From positions 1-64,000 of the forward strand of contig JAXHOJ010000015.1 of NCBI GenBank assembly GCA_034519525.1: a stretch of 64,000 bases of DNA, read 5' to 3'. Origin of the DNA: Gemmobacter sp034519525 (GTDB lineage: Bacteria > Pseudomonadota > Alphaproteobacteria > Rhodobacterales > Rhodobacteraceae). Shown one piece after another: positions 35,209-44,158 of the stretch; positions within the stretch are counted from its first letter, which is position 1; each line of letters begins with the position of its first letter. The notes below the pieces were generated by a model. That model ran no database searches, was not told where the DNA came from, and saw nothing but the letters and a program-made list of their open reading frames with translations. A program made the translations under genes and the position numbers.

Positions 35209-36473
35209 TCAAAGCGCGCGCCAGCCGATGTCGCGGCGGCAGAAGCCTTCGGGCCAGTCGATCGCATCCACCATGGCATAGGCGCGGGCCTGCGCCTCGG
35301 CCAGGGTCTCGCCCCGCGCCGTGACGTTCAGCACCCGCCCGCCGGTGGCGATGATCGCACCATCCCGCGTGGCCGTGCCCGCATGGAACACCATGTTGCG
35401 GCTGTCCTCGGGCAGGGCATCCAGCCCCTTGATCTGCGTGCCCTTCACATAGGCGCCGGGATAGCCCTGCGCCGCCATCACCACCGTCACCGCATGGTCA
35501 TCCGCCCAGTTCGCCCGCGCCTCGCCCAGCCGCCCCTCGGCGCAGGCCTGCAGCAGATCCAGCGCCTGCGCGCCCAGCCGCATCATCAGCACCTGACATT
35601 CCGGGTCGCCGAAGCGGCAGTTGTATTCCACCAGCCGCGCGCGGCCGTCCTTGATCATCAGCCCGGCATACAGCACGCCCTGATAGGGCGTGCCCCGGCG
35701 CGCCATTTCGCGGATGGTGGGCAGCACGATCTCATCCAGCGCGGCCTGCGCGATCGCATCGGTCAGCACCGGGGCAGGCGAATAGGCGCCCATGCCGCCG
35801 GTATTGGGGCCGGTGTCGCCATCGCCCACCCGCTTGTGATCCTGCGCCGTACCGATGGGCAGCGCATCCACCCCGTCGGTCAGGATGAAGAAGCTGGCCT
35901 CTTCCCCCTCCATGAATTCCTCGATCACCACTTCGGCGCCCGCCGCGCCGAATTCGCCGCCGAACATGTCGTCGATGGCCTCCAGAGCCTCGGCCTCGGT
36001 CATCGCCACGATCACGCCCTTGCCCGCCGCCAGACCATCGGCCTTGACCACGATGGGGGCGCCCTGCGCGCGGATGTAATCCTTGGCGGGGCCCGCTTCG
36101 GTAAAGCGGGCATAGGCCGCCGTGGGGGCGGCGCAGGCATCGCAGATCGCCTTGGTGAAGGCCTTCGATGCCTCCAGCTGCGCCGCATCTGCCGAAGGCC
36201 CAAAGGTCAGGATGCCCGCCGCGCGGGTGGCATCGGCCACACCGGCAGCCAGCGGCGCCTCCGGGCCGACGATGACGAAATCAACCGCCTGTTCCGCGCA
36301 GAAGGCCACCACGGCGGCGCCATCCAGAATATCGAGGCTCGCACATTCCGCCAGCTGGGCGATGCCAGCATTGCCCGGCGCCACGATCAGCCGGTCGCAT
36401 TTGGGGTTCTGGCTGATCGCCCAGGCCAGCGCATGTTCCCGCCCGCCGCCGAGCCCAGAATGAGGATGTTCAT
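35209..36473 (-). CDS. purD: Phosphoribosylamine-glycine ligase, N-terminus shifted by one base
   Basis: Second step of purine synthesis: joins glycine to phosphoribosylamine. The ATP-grasp protein has GREHALAWAISQNPKCDRL, FVIVGPEAPLAAGVADATRAA, APIVVKADGLAAGKGVIVAMT, GEEASFFILTDG and FGDPECQVLMMRL. The natural start MNILILGS (ATG at 36473) is in a different frame from the rest; one base is missing in the G/C-rich run at 36444-36453, where the glycine loop GSGGREH should be. The next upstream start in the main frame would give an odd arginine-rich leader. Taken as a sequence error; the gene is essential for purine synthesis. Confidence 0.9.
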
Positions 36474-36589
36474 GCGATCGCCGCCTAGGTCGCCGTGGAG
36501 GCCTGTCATAGGCCTGCCGCTTGCCCCATCGCGCCATCCGGGGCAGGGGCCGCCAAAAAGTGCAGCCCTGACCATATTCCTGCCACGAC

Positions 36590-36632
36590 CCGATGCAGAA
36601 TGGGGGCTATTGAAAACCTCATTCTGCATCGG
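36590..36632. repeat. Perfect 13-base inverted repeat between purD and xseA
   Basis: CCGATGCAGAATG (36590-36602) and CATTCTGCATCGG (36620-36632) flank a 17-base spacer. It lies in the divergent region between purD and the next plus-strand genes, nine bases before a possible small gene. It could be an operator or an RNA hairpin; there is no T run. Confidence 0.7.
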
Positions 36633-36640
36633 AAATTATC

Positions 36641-36778
36641 ATGCTTCTGAAATCCCTTGCCATCGCCACAACCCTGCTTGTGCTGACACTTTCCGCCGCG
36701 ATCTCCGGCCCCGGGGCAAAGGGCCGCGCCGCATCGCTGCATTTCGGGGTGGCGATGGCATCCCCGGCGGGGAACTGA
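36641..36778 (+). CDS. Possible small exported peptide (45 residues)
   Basis: MLLKSLAIATTLLVLTLSAA looks like a signal peptide or single membrane segment; the remaining 25 residues (ISGPGAKGRAASLHFGVAMA then SPAGN) have no known motif. The start has GGA about ten bases upstream. Another reading frame in this segment (GGDGIPGGELIAATCGLFG) is also open, so a frame slip may hide a different product. Low confidence. Confidence 0.3.
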   Translation: MLLKSLAIATTLLVLTLSAAISGPGAKGRAASLHFGVAMASPAGN

Positions 36779-36788
36779 TCGCGGCGAC

Positions 36789-38420
36789 TTGCGGCCTGTT
36801 CGGGAAGAACCCTGCACCCGAAGACCCCGCTCGAACCCGCCTTCGGGCAACCAGCCCGAATTTACCGTGTCGGAACTCTCCGGCGCGGTGAAACGGGTGA
36901 TCGAGGGCGAATTCGGCCTTGTCCGGGTGCGCGGCGAAATCGGCCGGGTCAGCCGCCCGGCCTCGGGCCATATGTATTTTGACCTGAAGGATGACCGCAG
37001 CGTGATTGCCGCGATCAGCTGGAAGGGGCAGGTGACAAAGATGCAGGTCCGCCCCGAAGAGGGGATGGAGGTTGTGGCCACCGGCCGGATGACCACCTTC
37101 CCCGGCCAGTCGAAATACCAGCTGATCGTCGAGGATGTGGCGCCCGCCGGCGCGGGCGCGCTGATGGCCATGCTGGAAAAGCGCCGCGCCGCATTGCAGG
37201 CCGAAGGCCTGTTCGATCCGGCGCGAAAACAGCCCATTCCCTATCTGCCGCAGGTGATCGGTGTTGTCACCTCGCCCTCGGGGGCGGTGATCCGCGATAT
37301 CCTGCACCGGCTGCGCGACCGCTTTCCGCGCCATGTGCTGATCTGGCCGGTGGCGGTGCAGGGGCAGGATTGCGCGGCCCAGGTGGCCGCCGCCATCCGC
37401 GGTTTCAACGCGCTGGAGCCGGGCGGCGCGATTCCGCGCCCCGACCTGTTGATCGTGGCGCGCGGCGGTGGCTCTCTGGAGGATCTCTGGGGCTTCAACG
37501 AAGAAATCGTGGTGCGCGCGGCAGCGGCCAGCCGGATTCCGCTGATTTCCGCCGTGGGCCATGAAACCGACACCACGCTGATTGATTTTGCCGCCGACCG
37601 CCGCGCGCCCACCCCCACGGCGGCGGCGGAAATGGCGGTGCCGGTGCGGCTGGAACTGCTGGCGCAGGTCGATGGCATGGGGGCCCGCATCGGTCAGGCC
37701 ACGGTCCGGGGCCTTGGCCTGCGCGGCCAGCGGCTGCGCGATCTGGCCCGCGCCCTGCCGCGCCCCGAAACGCTGACCGGCACGGCAGCGCAGCGCCTGG
37801 ATACGGCCACGCAGCGGCTGGCCGGGGCGCTTGGCATGGCGGTGGCAAAAAAGCGTGGCGCCTTTGAATCGCGCGCCGCGGGCCTGCGCCCCGATGCGTT
37901 GCGCGCCCTGATCCAGCGCCGCGCCGATCAGCTCGACTCGCGCTTTACCCGGCTGGGCAGCGGCGCAGACCGTCGGCTGGACCGCAGCCGCGCCGCGCTG
38001 GACAAATGGGCCTCGCGCCTTGATCCCGCCTTGGCACGCCTGCTGGCCGGTGCCGCCGCCGATGTGGCCAAGGGGCGCGACCGGCTGGCGCTGCTGGATC
38101 GCCGCCTGCAGGCTGCCCCCGCCCGCCGTCTGGCCCAGCTGGCCGAACGGCTGGAATCGCTGGACAGGATGCGCCAGACCCTGGGCTATGGCGAAACGCT
38201 GAAACGCGGCTATGCCGTGGTGCGCGGCGATGGTGCCGTGGTCACCATGCAGTCCGCTGCCGCGCGGGCCGGCGTGCTGGAGATCGAATTTCAGGATGGC
38301 CGCCTGACCCTCGGCGCGCCACCCCCAGGCAGCACACTCCCGGCCGAAACAGCGGCAGAGCCGACACCCAGGCCGAAATCCCGCAAGACCAAACCGCCGG
38401 AACAGGGCAGCCTGTTCTGA
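36789..38420 (+). CDS. xseA: Exodeoxyribonuclease VII large subunit
   Basis: With XseB it degrades single-stranded DNA into oligonucleotides. The core starts FTVSELSGAVKRVIEGEFG with an OB-fold (VRVRGEIGRVSRPASGHMYF, DLKDDRSVIAAISWKGQ), followed by the catalytic domain (QVIGVVTSPSGAVIRDIL, DLLIVARGGGSLEDLWGF, ISAVGHETDTTLIDFAADRR) and a long coiled coil with repeated QRL/RLD patterns to residue 470. About 543 residues, with a slightly long C-terminal tail. The N-terminus is uncertain: the frame opens at TTG 36789, and a slip near 36820-36845 may have replaced the natural leader. Confidence 0.9.
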   Translation: MRPVREEPCTRRPRSNPPSGNQPEFTVSELSGAVKRVIEGEFGLVRVRGEIGRVSRPASGHMYFDLKDDRSVIAAISWKGQVTKMQVRPEEGMEVVATGRMTTFPGQSKYQLIVEDVAPAGAGALMAMLEKRRAALQAEGLFDPARKQPIPYLPQVIGVVTSPSGAVIRDILHRLRDRFPRHVLIWPVAVQGQDCAAQVAAAIRGFNALEPGGAIPRPDLLIVARGGGSLEDLWGFNEEIVVRAAAASRIPLISAVGHETDTTLIDFAADRRAPTPTAAAEMAVPVRLELLAQVDGMGARIGQATVRGLGLRGQRLRDLARALPRPETLTGTAAQRLDTATQRLAGALGMAVAKKRGAFESRAAGLRPDALRALIQRRADQLDSRFTRLGSGADRRLDRSRAALDKWASRLDPALARLLAGAAADVAKGRDRLALLDRRLQAAPARRLAQLAERLESLDRMRQTLGYGETLKRGYAVVRGDGAVVTMQSAAARAGVLEIEFQDGRLTLGAPPPGSTLPAETAAEPTPRPKSRKTKPPEQGSLF

Positions 38421-38424
38421 GCCG

Positions 38425-38823
38425 TTAAACCCCCACATCCGGCCCGGGGCAGCGCAGCGGTTCATCGCTTTGCGCCACTTCGGAAAGCTCTGTCCCGGCC
38501 GGATCGCCTTCGAACTGCGCTTTCAGCCCGTCGCCCTCGCGCCAGAATTTCCAGCACTGCGGCGCCGACGGGTCTTCATAGGCAAAGCAGATCATGTCCC
38601 GGTCTTCATACCAGCTGCCTTCCTTGCAGATGTCATCGGTAAAGGCCCAGATCACGCGGCGCCCCGGCAGATATTGTTCGGTGCCAAACACCCCGCCCTC
38701 TGTGGCATAGGTCAGGGTGCGCCCGGTGGCATAGGCCTCGAATTCCGCCCCCGACATCGGCTCTTGCGCGAAGGCGGGGGCGGCGATGAACAGAAGGGGC
38801 AGGGCGGCAAGGCGGGCAAGCAT
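38425..38823 (-). CDS. Small exported protein of unknown function
   Basis: A 132-residue protein with a signal peptide (MLARLAALPLLFIAAPAFAQ) and a domain with FEAYATGRTLTYATEGGVFG, GRRVIWAFTDDICKEGSWYE, MICFAYEDPSAPQCWKFW and LRCPGPDVGV. The four cysteines could form two disulfides in the periplasm. From memory, similar proteins are common in Rhodobacteraceae, without a known role. GGAG lies six bases before the ATG. Convergent with xseA, four bases apart. Confidence 0.75.
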   Translation of the reverse strand: MLARLAALPLLFIAAPAFAQEPMSGAEFEAYATGRTLTYATEGGVFGTEQYLPGRRVIWAFTDDICKEGSWYEDRDMICFAYEDPSAPQCWKFWREGDGLKAQFEGDPAGTELSEVAQSDEPLRCPGPDVGV

Positions 38824-38901
38824 CGGCAACTCCGGGATACAGGCATTTGGGGCAGAGTGGCAGAAGCCCGCGCCCTTGGCCATGCGCAGCTGCGTGAACA
38901 G

Positions 38902-39963
38902 TCAGGCCTCAGGCAGCCACTTCTTCACATGTGGCCGCATCATCCGCCGCCAATGCGGCGGCGACAGCGCGATCACCGAACAGACCGGCAGCGAATGTGG
39001 CAGCCAGGGCGCCTGATCCGGCTCCGGCAGCCGCAGCGCCGGATAGGGGCGCGACGGATGGGCATGATGGTCTGAATGGCGCGGCGCGTTCAGCATCAGC
39101 CCCGATGACGCCCAATGCGGCGCGTTCCAGCTGTGCCTGTCGCCCACCGGCTCTGGACGCCCGTCCGGCAGGATACGGCGGCGCAGCCCGTAATGCTGCA
39201 CATAATCCGACAGATACAGCTCTGCCGTGGCAAACAGCGCCAGCCCCGCCCAGACCGCCAGCCCCGCCCATCCGGCAATCGCGGCGCCCGTCAGCAGACC
39301 TGCCCCCGCGCCCAGAACGTAGACCGCATAGGGATGCAGCCCCCGCCGCCCCTTGGCCCGCAGCGCAGTCTCTGCCGCAAGGCCAGCGCGAAAGCTGCCA
39401 GGCCAGGCCCGCAGCAGAAAGCGGTAATAGCCTTCGCCACTGCGCGCGCTGTTCGGATCGGCATCCGTGGCCACATGGCGGTGATGCACCAGCCGATGCG
39501 CCGAAACGTGGTGCCCGTTCAACAGGCTGGCATAAACGGCGACACCCAGCCGGAACAGGCCCCGCCCCCCCCGATGGATCAGCTCATGCGCGGCGGGGTT
39601 CGACACCTGACCGAAGAACTGCCCAAACCCCAGAAACAGCAGTACCCGGCCCGCCGCCGAAATCCCGCTGTCACCCGCAATCGCCCAGACGGCCAGCGGC
39701 AGCGCCGCCAGATGGCACAGCGCCAGCACCACCAGCAGCGCATCGGCGGCCGGAAACTCTGCCCCTTCCGGCGCATCGGGGGCGGTGATCCGCATCAGAT
39801 GATCCAGCATGGCGGTCAACAGGCCGATCGCCACCACCCCGGGCAGCACCCACAGCCCGCCCAACGCCGCACCGGCCAGCAGCAGCGCCAGTGGCAGCAG
39901 CGTGGCCAGCGCAAACAGCAGCATGGGCGGCAGGATCTGGGCACGGGCAAAGGCGCGGGGCAT
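38902..39963 (-). CDS. AlkB-like integral-membrane di-iron hydroxylase
   Basis: A 353-residue protein of the alkane 1-monooxygenase/xylene monooxygenase family, which hydroxylates terminal methyl groups in the membrane with two irons. The histidine boxes are HELIH (after SNPA), HRLVHHRHVATDADPNS, YVQHYGLRRR and NAPRHSDHHAHPSRPY. About six hydrophobic segments fill the N-terminal half. Partners such as rubredoxin and rubredoxin reductase are not nearby, so electron supply and substrate (alkane, fatty acid or other) are unknown. Divergent from ftsY. Confidence 0.87.
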   Translation of the reverse strand: MPRAFARAQILPPMLLFALATLLPLALLLAGAALGGLWVLPGVVAIGLLTAMLDHLMRITAPDAPEGAEFPAADALLVVLALCHLAALPLAVWAIAGDSGISAAGRVLLFLGFGQFFGQVSNPAAHELIHRGGRGLFRLGVAVYASLLNGHHVSAHRLVHHRHVATDADPNSARSGEGYYRFLLRAWPGSFRAGLAAETALRAKGRRGLHPYAVYVLGAGAGLLTGAAIAGWAGLAVWAGLALFATAELYLSDYVQHYGLRRRILPDGRPEPVGDRHSWNAPHWASSGLMLNAPRHSDHHAHPSRPYPALRLPEPDQAPWLPHSLPVCSVIALSPPHWRRMMRPHVKKWLPEA

Positions 39964-40100
39964 CGGGTCACCGGAACGGATTTCAACGCGGTGATCCTAG
40001 CACGCCCGCCATGGGCTGCCAGCGCGCATTGGCCCTTGGCCCTTCCATCCGGCGCCCGAAACGACTAGGTGGGAAAGGAAATTCCCATCCGGTGGCGCCC

Positions 40101-41102
40101 ATGTCCTTCTTCAAGAAACTGAAAGACCGGATGTTCCGGTCTTCCGACAAGATCGGGGCCGGCCTCGATGCGCTGGTGGAGGATGCGGCTCCCGCCGCCG
40201 CCGCGCCGCCAGAACCGGCCAAACCCGGCCTGATCGGGCGCCTGCTGGGCCGCGAGGCGGACGAGCCGAAGCGGATCATGGATGATGCCATGCTCGAAAG
40301 CCTCGAAGAGCTGCTGATCGAGGCGGATATGGGCGTGGATACCGCAACGCGCGTCGCCGCCAATATCGCCGAAGGCCGCATGGGCCGCCGCATCGGCACC
40401 ACCGAACTGAAGGATGCCCTGGCCGCCGAAGTGGCGCGGATCATGGGCCCGGTGGCTCGTCCCATGCCGCTTTACCCCAAGCGCCCGCAGGTGGTGCTGG
40501 TGGTGGGCGTCAATGGCTCGGGCAAGACCACGACCATCGGCAAGCTGGCCTCGCAGTTCAAGGCGGCAGGCAAGACGGTGGTGATCGCCGCGGGCGATAC
40601 CTTCCGCGCCGCGGCGGTGGAACAGCTGCAGATCTGGGGCCAGCGGGCCGGGGTGCCGGTGCTGACGGCGCCCGAAGGCTCCGATCCCGCCAGCCTTGCC
40701 TTCGATGCCATGACCCGGGCGCAGGAAACCGGCGCCGATCTCCTGCTGATCGACACGGCCGGCCGGTTGCAGAACCGCGCCGACCTGATGGAGGAACTGG
40801 CAAAGATCGTCCGCGTCATCCGCAAGAAGGATGAAACCGCCCCACATAATACCCTGCTGGTGCTGGATGCCACCACCGGGCAGAACGCTGTGCTGCAGGT
40901 GGAAATCTTCCGCAAGATCGCCGATGTCTCGGGCCTGGTGATGACCAAACTCGACGGCACCGCCAAGGGCGGCGTGCTGGTCAGCCTCGCCGACAAGTTC
41001 GGCCTGCCGATCCATGCCATCGGCCTGGGCGAACAGATCGACGACCTGGCGCCCTTCGACCCCGAAGATTTCGCCCGCGCGCTGGTCGGCCTGTCTGACT
41101 GA
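40101..41102 (+). CDS. ftsY: Signal recognition particle receptor FtsY
   Basis: The SRP receptor GTPase that delivers ribosome-nascent-chain complexes to the translocon. The 333-residue protein has a short acidic/alanine-rich A region, the NG domain with GVNGSGKTTTIGKLASQF (P loop), DTFRAAAVEQLQIWG, LLLIDTAGRLQNRADLM and VSGLVMTKLDGTAKGG. Length is typical of alphaproteobacteria. The start MSFFKKLKDRMF fits the family. The next gene follows after repeat copy D. Confidence 0.95.
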   Translation: MSFFKKLKDRMFRSSDKIGAGLDALVEDAAPAAAAPPEPAKPGLIGRLLGREADEPKRIMDDAMLESLEELLIEADMGVDTATRVAANIAEGRMGRRIGTTELKDALAAEVARIMGPVARPMPLYPKRPQVVLVVGVNGSGKTTTIGKLASQFKAAGKTVVIAAGDTFRAAAVEQLQIWGQRAGVPVLTAPEGSDPASLAFDAMTRAQETGADLLLIDTAGRLQNRADLMEELAKIVRVIRKKDETAPHNTLLVLDATTGQNAVLQVEIFRKIADVSGLVMTKLDGTAKGGVLVSLADKFGLPIHAIGLGEQIDDLAPFDPEDFARALVGLSD

Positions 41103-41125
41103 TCAGCCCATGTTCCTCTCGGTTT

Positions 41126-41195
41126 TGATCTTCCCGTTGTCCAAATATCCTCGGGGGGTGCGGGGGGCAGACAGCCCCCCGTCCTCCGGGGCCAC
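41126..41195. repeat. Palindromic intergenic repeat, copy D
   Basis: TTGTCCAAATATCCTCGGGG, then a perfect G/C hairpin CGGGGGGCAGACAGCCCCCCG. It lies between ftsY and the EamA-family gene, which run in the same direction, so it is not limited to convergent gaps. Confidence 0.75.
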
Positions 41196-41201
41196 CCCGC
41201 G

Positions 41202-42101
41202 ATGAGCGCATGGCTCGTCTCGCTGGAAGGCACGCCCGCCGGGCATGACCTTGCGCTTGCGCTGGCGCTGCTGGCCGCCGTGCTGCACGCCCTGTTCGGG
41301 GCCCTGCAGAAGGGGCGGCACGATCCCTGGCTGTCGCGCGCGGCAATCGACGGCTGCTATGCGCTGATCGCCTTGCCCTTCGCGCTGTTCGTGGTGCCCT
41401 GGCCCGAGCCGCATATGTGGCCGATCTTCGCGGGCGCCTTTGCCATCCATGCCGTCTACAAGCTGCTGCAGGCGATGACCTATGCGCGCGGCGCCTATAC
41501 GGTGGTCTATCCGGTGGTGCGCGGCACCGGGCCGCTGGTCACGGTGTTCTTTGCAGGCCTTGTCTTCGGCGAAAGTTTCGCCCCCGGCCAATGGGCCGGG
41601 GTGGCGCTGCTGTCGGGCGGTATTCTGGGCCTTGCGATGTGGAACCTGCGCCACAGCACCATGCAGCGCGACACCATGGTCCCTGCGCTGATCCTTGCGG
41701 CGCTGACCGGGGTGATGGTGGCGGGCTATACCACCTATGATGCCTTCGGCATCCGGGCCACCGCCGATCCGTTCACCTTTCTGGCCTGGTTCTTCCTGAT
41801 CGACGGGATCCTGATGCCGGTGCTGACCTTCCGGCGCTGGCGGCGGCTGCCCGCCGAAGAGATACGGCCGCTGCTGCAGCGGGGTGTCATCGGCGCCTTC
41901 ACTGCCTATTTCAGCTTTGGCGCCATCATGCTGGCCACAAGGCTGGACAAGGTGGGCGAAGCGGCGGTGCTGCGCGAAACCTCGACCGTGTTTGCCGCCT
42001 TGATCGGCTGGCTGGTTCTGGGCGAAAAGGTGGGGCGCGTGCAGGCGGGCCTCATGGCGGTGATCGCGGCGGGCGCGGTCATGGTGGAATTTCTGGGCTA
42101 G
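41202..42101 (+). CDS. EamA/DMT superfamily transporter
   Basis: A 299-residue membrane protein with ten hydrophobic segments in two EamA repeats: ALALALLAAVLHALFGALQK, the RGAYTVVYPVVRGTGPLVTVFF segment of the first half, and the second half ending ALIGWLVLGEKVGRVQAGL. EamA proteins export metabolites or amino acids; the substrate is not predictable. It starts six bases after repeat copy D and ends six to nine bases before yciB. Confidence 0.9.
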   Translation: MSAWLVSLEGTPAGHDLALALALLAAVLHALFGALQKGRHDPWLSRAAIDGCYALIALPFALFVVPWPEPHMWPIFAGAFAIHAVYKLLQAMTYARGAYTVVYPVVRGTGPLVTVFFAGLVFGESFAPGQWAGVALLSGGILGLAMWNLRHSTMQRDTMVPALILAALTGVMVAGYTTYDAFGIRATADPFTFLAWFFLIDGILMPVLTFRRWRRLPAEEIRPLLQRGVIGAFTAYFSFGAIMLATRLDKVGEAAVLRETSTVFAALIGWLVLGEKVGRVQAGLMAVIAAGAVMVEFLG

Positions 42102-42110
42102 GATGGGATG

Positions 42111-42716
42111 ATGGCGGAACGCAAACTGAGCGGCTGGGTCAAGGCCGCGCTGGAATACGGGCCGATCCTGGCCTTCTTCATCGGCTATGTCCGGCTGAAG
42201 GATCAGGTCTTCCTGATCAACGGCACCGAATATTCCGGCTTTCTGGTGGTCACGGCGGCCTTCATTCCGCTGATGGTGATCTGCACCGGGCTGATCTGGG
42301 CGCTGACCGGCAAGCTGTCGAAGATGCAGCTGGTGACGGTGGTGCTGGTGGTGGTCTTTGGCGGCCTGTCGGTGTGGCTGCAGGATGAACGCTTCTTCAA
42401 GATGAAGCCCACGATGATCTATCTGTTCTTCGCCGCCGCTTTGGGCTTTGGCCTGATGCGCGGGCAAAGCTATCTGCAATCCCTGATGGGCGAGGCGCTG
42501 CCGATGCGCGATGCAGGCTGGATGATCCTGACCAAACGCATTGCTTTGTTCTTCCTGGCGCTGGCTCTGGCGAACGAGGCGGTCTGGCGGCTGTTTTCCA
42601 CCGATATCTGGGTGAATTTCAAGACCTTCGGCCTGACGGCGGCGCTGTTCCTGTTCTTCCTGATGCAAGGGCGCCTGCTGCAGACCCATGGCATCCCGAA
42701 GGAAGGGCAGGAGTAA
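42111..42716 (+). CDS. yciB: YciB / intracellular septation protein A
   Basis: A 201-residue inner-membrane protein with five transmembrane segments: LEYGPILAFFIGYV, FLVVTAAFIPLMVICTGLIW, LVTVVLVVVFGGLSVWLQDERF, KPTMIYLFFAAALGFGLM and LTAALFLFFLMQGR. The KPT-x-I-Y and W-x-L-L-T/W-I-L-T-K-R segments are family marks. It affects envelope synthesis or septation, with an undefined mechanism. AGGA lies seven bases before the ATG at 42111; a start one codon earlier is possible. Confidence 0.92.
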   Translation: MAERKLSGWVKAALEYGPILAFFIGYVRLKDQVFLINGTEYSGFLVVTAAFIPLMVICTGLIWALTGKLSKMQLVTVVLVVVFGGLSVWLQDERFFKMKPTMIYLFFAAALGFGLMRGQSYLQSLMGEALPMRDAGWMILTKRIALFFLALALANEAVWRLFSTDIWVNFKTFGLTAALFLFFLMQGRLLQTHGIPKEGQE

Positions 42717-42722
42717 CAGGCC

Positions 42723-43106
42723 ATGGCGCATGAGGGATCCTGTCTCTGCGGCGCCGTCCGCTTCACCGTGGCGGCTGACCTGCCGCCGGTGACCGCCTGC
42801 CACTGCACGCGCTGCCGCAAGTTTTCCGGCCATGTCGAAGCCTCGGCCGATGTGCCGAAAGCCGCGCTGGCGGTGACAGGGGCCGAGCATCTGGGCTGGT
42901 ATGCGTCAAGCGAGAAGGTGCGGCGGGGGTTCTGCAGGATCTGCGGATCGTCGCTGTTTTTCGATCCGCCCCACCGCGACTGGATCGGGGTGTCGATGGG
43001 GGCCTTTGACACACCCACCGGCACGCATCTCGCCCAGCATATCTTCGTGGCCGACAAGGGCGATTATTACGACATCACCGACGGCCTGCCCTGCAACGAT
43101 CAGTGA
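42723..43106 (+). CDS. GFA / Mss4-fold zinc protein
   Basis: A 127-residue protein of the family named for glutathione-dependent formaldehyde-activating enzyme. Zinc cysteines are in GSCLCGAVRF, CHCTRCRKFSG and GFCRICGSSLFFD. Most family members have no proven reaction. It follows yciB by six bases, so probably one transcript with it. Confidence 0.9.
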   Translation: MAHEGSCLCGAVRFTVAADLPPVTACHCTRCRKFSGHVEASADVPKAALAVTGAEHLGWYASSEKVRRGFCRICGSSLFFDPPHRDWIGVSMGAFDTPTGTHLAQHIFVADKGDYYDITDGLPCNDQ

Positions 43107-43184
43107 CCGCTTCGGCCGGTTGCTGAATTGCGCGCCTGCGGCGCAAGTCTTTCCTCTCGGGCTCCGGCCTTGCGGCCGGTGCCC

Positions 43185-43230
43185 TCGGCTGTGCCTCCGG
43201 CGGGGGTATTTGCCGCCAAGAGGAAGATCA
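43185..43230. repeat. Palindromic intergenic repeat, copy E (reverse orientation)
   Basis: GGCGGGGGTATTTGCCGCCA followed by AGAGGAAGA, the reverse orientation of the core, just past the GST stop codon. Upstream, G/C-rich hairpins (GGCCTTGCGGCC) fill 43125-43185. Confidence 0.65.
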
Positions 43231-43917
43231 GCGCCGGAACAGGGTTTCCATCGCCTGCTTGTCCATCTGCGGCTGGCGGGCCTCGGCGGCAAGCGCGCGG
43301 CCCTTGATGAAGGCGGGCCGTTCGCCAAGCGCCTTGAGCCAGCGGGCGAGGTTCGGCTTGTCGTCCAGCGTCTGCTGCTGGCCTTCCCAGCTCATGGTCC
43401 AGGGCCAGATGGCGATATCGGCGATGGTCAGCGCATCGCCGGTGACAAAGGCGCGCCCCTCCAGCTGGCGGTCCAGCACGCCGTAGAGCCGCGCCACCTC
43501 GCGGCGGTAGCGGTCCTGGGCATAGGGCAGCACCTGCGGCGGGTCCATCTGCGGGGCATATTTCAGGAAGTGATGCGCCTGGCCCGCCATCGGCCCCACG
43601 CCGCCCATCTGCCACATCAGCCATTGATCGGTGGCGATCCGGTCGCGTTCGGTGGCGCCGTAAAGCCTGCCGGTCTTGCGCGCCAGATATTGCAGGATCG
43701 CGCCGCTTTCAAAGATGGCGATCGGCGCGCCATCCGTGCCTTCGGCATCGACAATGGCGGGCATCCGGTTGTTCGGTGCGATCTGCAGGAAATCGGGCTT
43801 GAACTGGTCGCCCGCGCCGATGTTCACCAGCTTCACCGCATAGGGCAGGCCGAGTTCCTCCAGCGCGATGGAGATCTTGTGGCCATTCGGCGTGGGCCAG
43901 TAATACAGGTCGATCAT
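43228..43917 (-). CDS. Glutathione S-transferase, YghU/YfcG type
   Basis: A 229-residue thioredoxin-fold/all-helical GST. The start MIDLYYWPTPNGHKISIALE carries the TPNGHK segment where nu-class enzymes bind glutathione disulfide. SNNRMPAI-type sequence (APNNRMPAIVD) holds the cis-proline, then FESGAILQYLARK; the C-terminal domain has TIADIAIWPWT. Disulfide reductase activity is known for YghU/YfcG, so it is likely but not proven here. AGGA lies eight bases before the ATG. Convergent with the GFA gene. Confidence 0.9.
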   Translation of the reverse strand: MIDLYYWPTPNGHKISIALEELGLPYAVKLVNIGAGDQFKPDFLQIAPNNRMPAIVDAEGTDGAPIAIFESGAILQYLARKTGRLYGATERDRIATDQWLMWQMGGVGPMAGQAHHFLKYAPQMDPPQVLPYAQDRYRREVARLYGVLDRQLEGRAFVTGDALTIADIAIWPWTMSWEGQQQTLDDKPNLARWLKALGERPAFIKGRALAAEARQPQMDKQAMETLFRR

Positions 43918-44158
43918 GGCGGTTTCCTTGCTTTTGGCTGCGGCGCCCTGCCGCAGTCTGGATGGCTGCAGGATCGCCGTCACCCGCCCGGTTTGCAACC
44001 GGCTGCGGTTGTTTAAGCCTGACAGGTTTGTGATCGCCCGTGATCCGCTTTCGGCCCTCTGACCGGCGCTGCCCTGAAACTTTCGGTTGCAGGCTTTCGT
44101 AGGTTTCGCCGGTGAGGATGGTCGGGTGGCGGCCATCCGTAAATGGGAGATGACTTCG

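Noticed and set aside
34831..36891. A 686-codon plus-strand frame
   Set aside because: Mostly antisense to purD and the bestrophin-like gene; only its last part near xseA might be meaningful.
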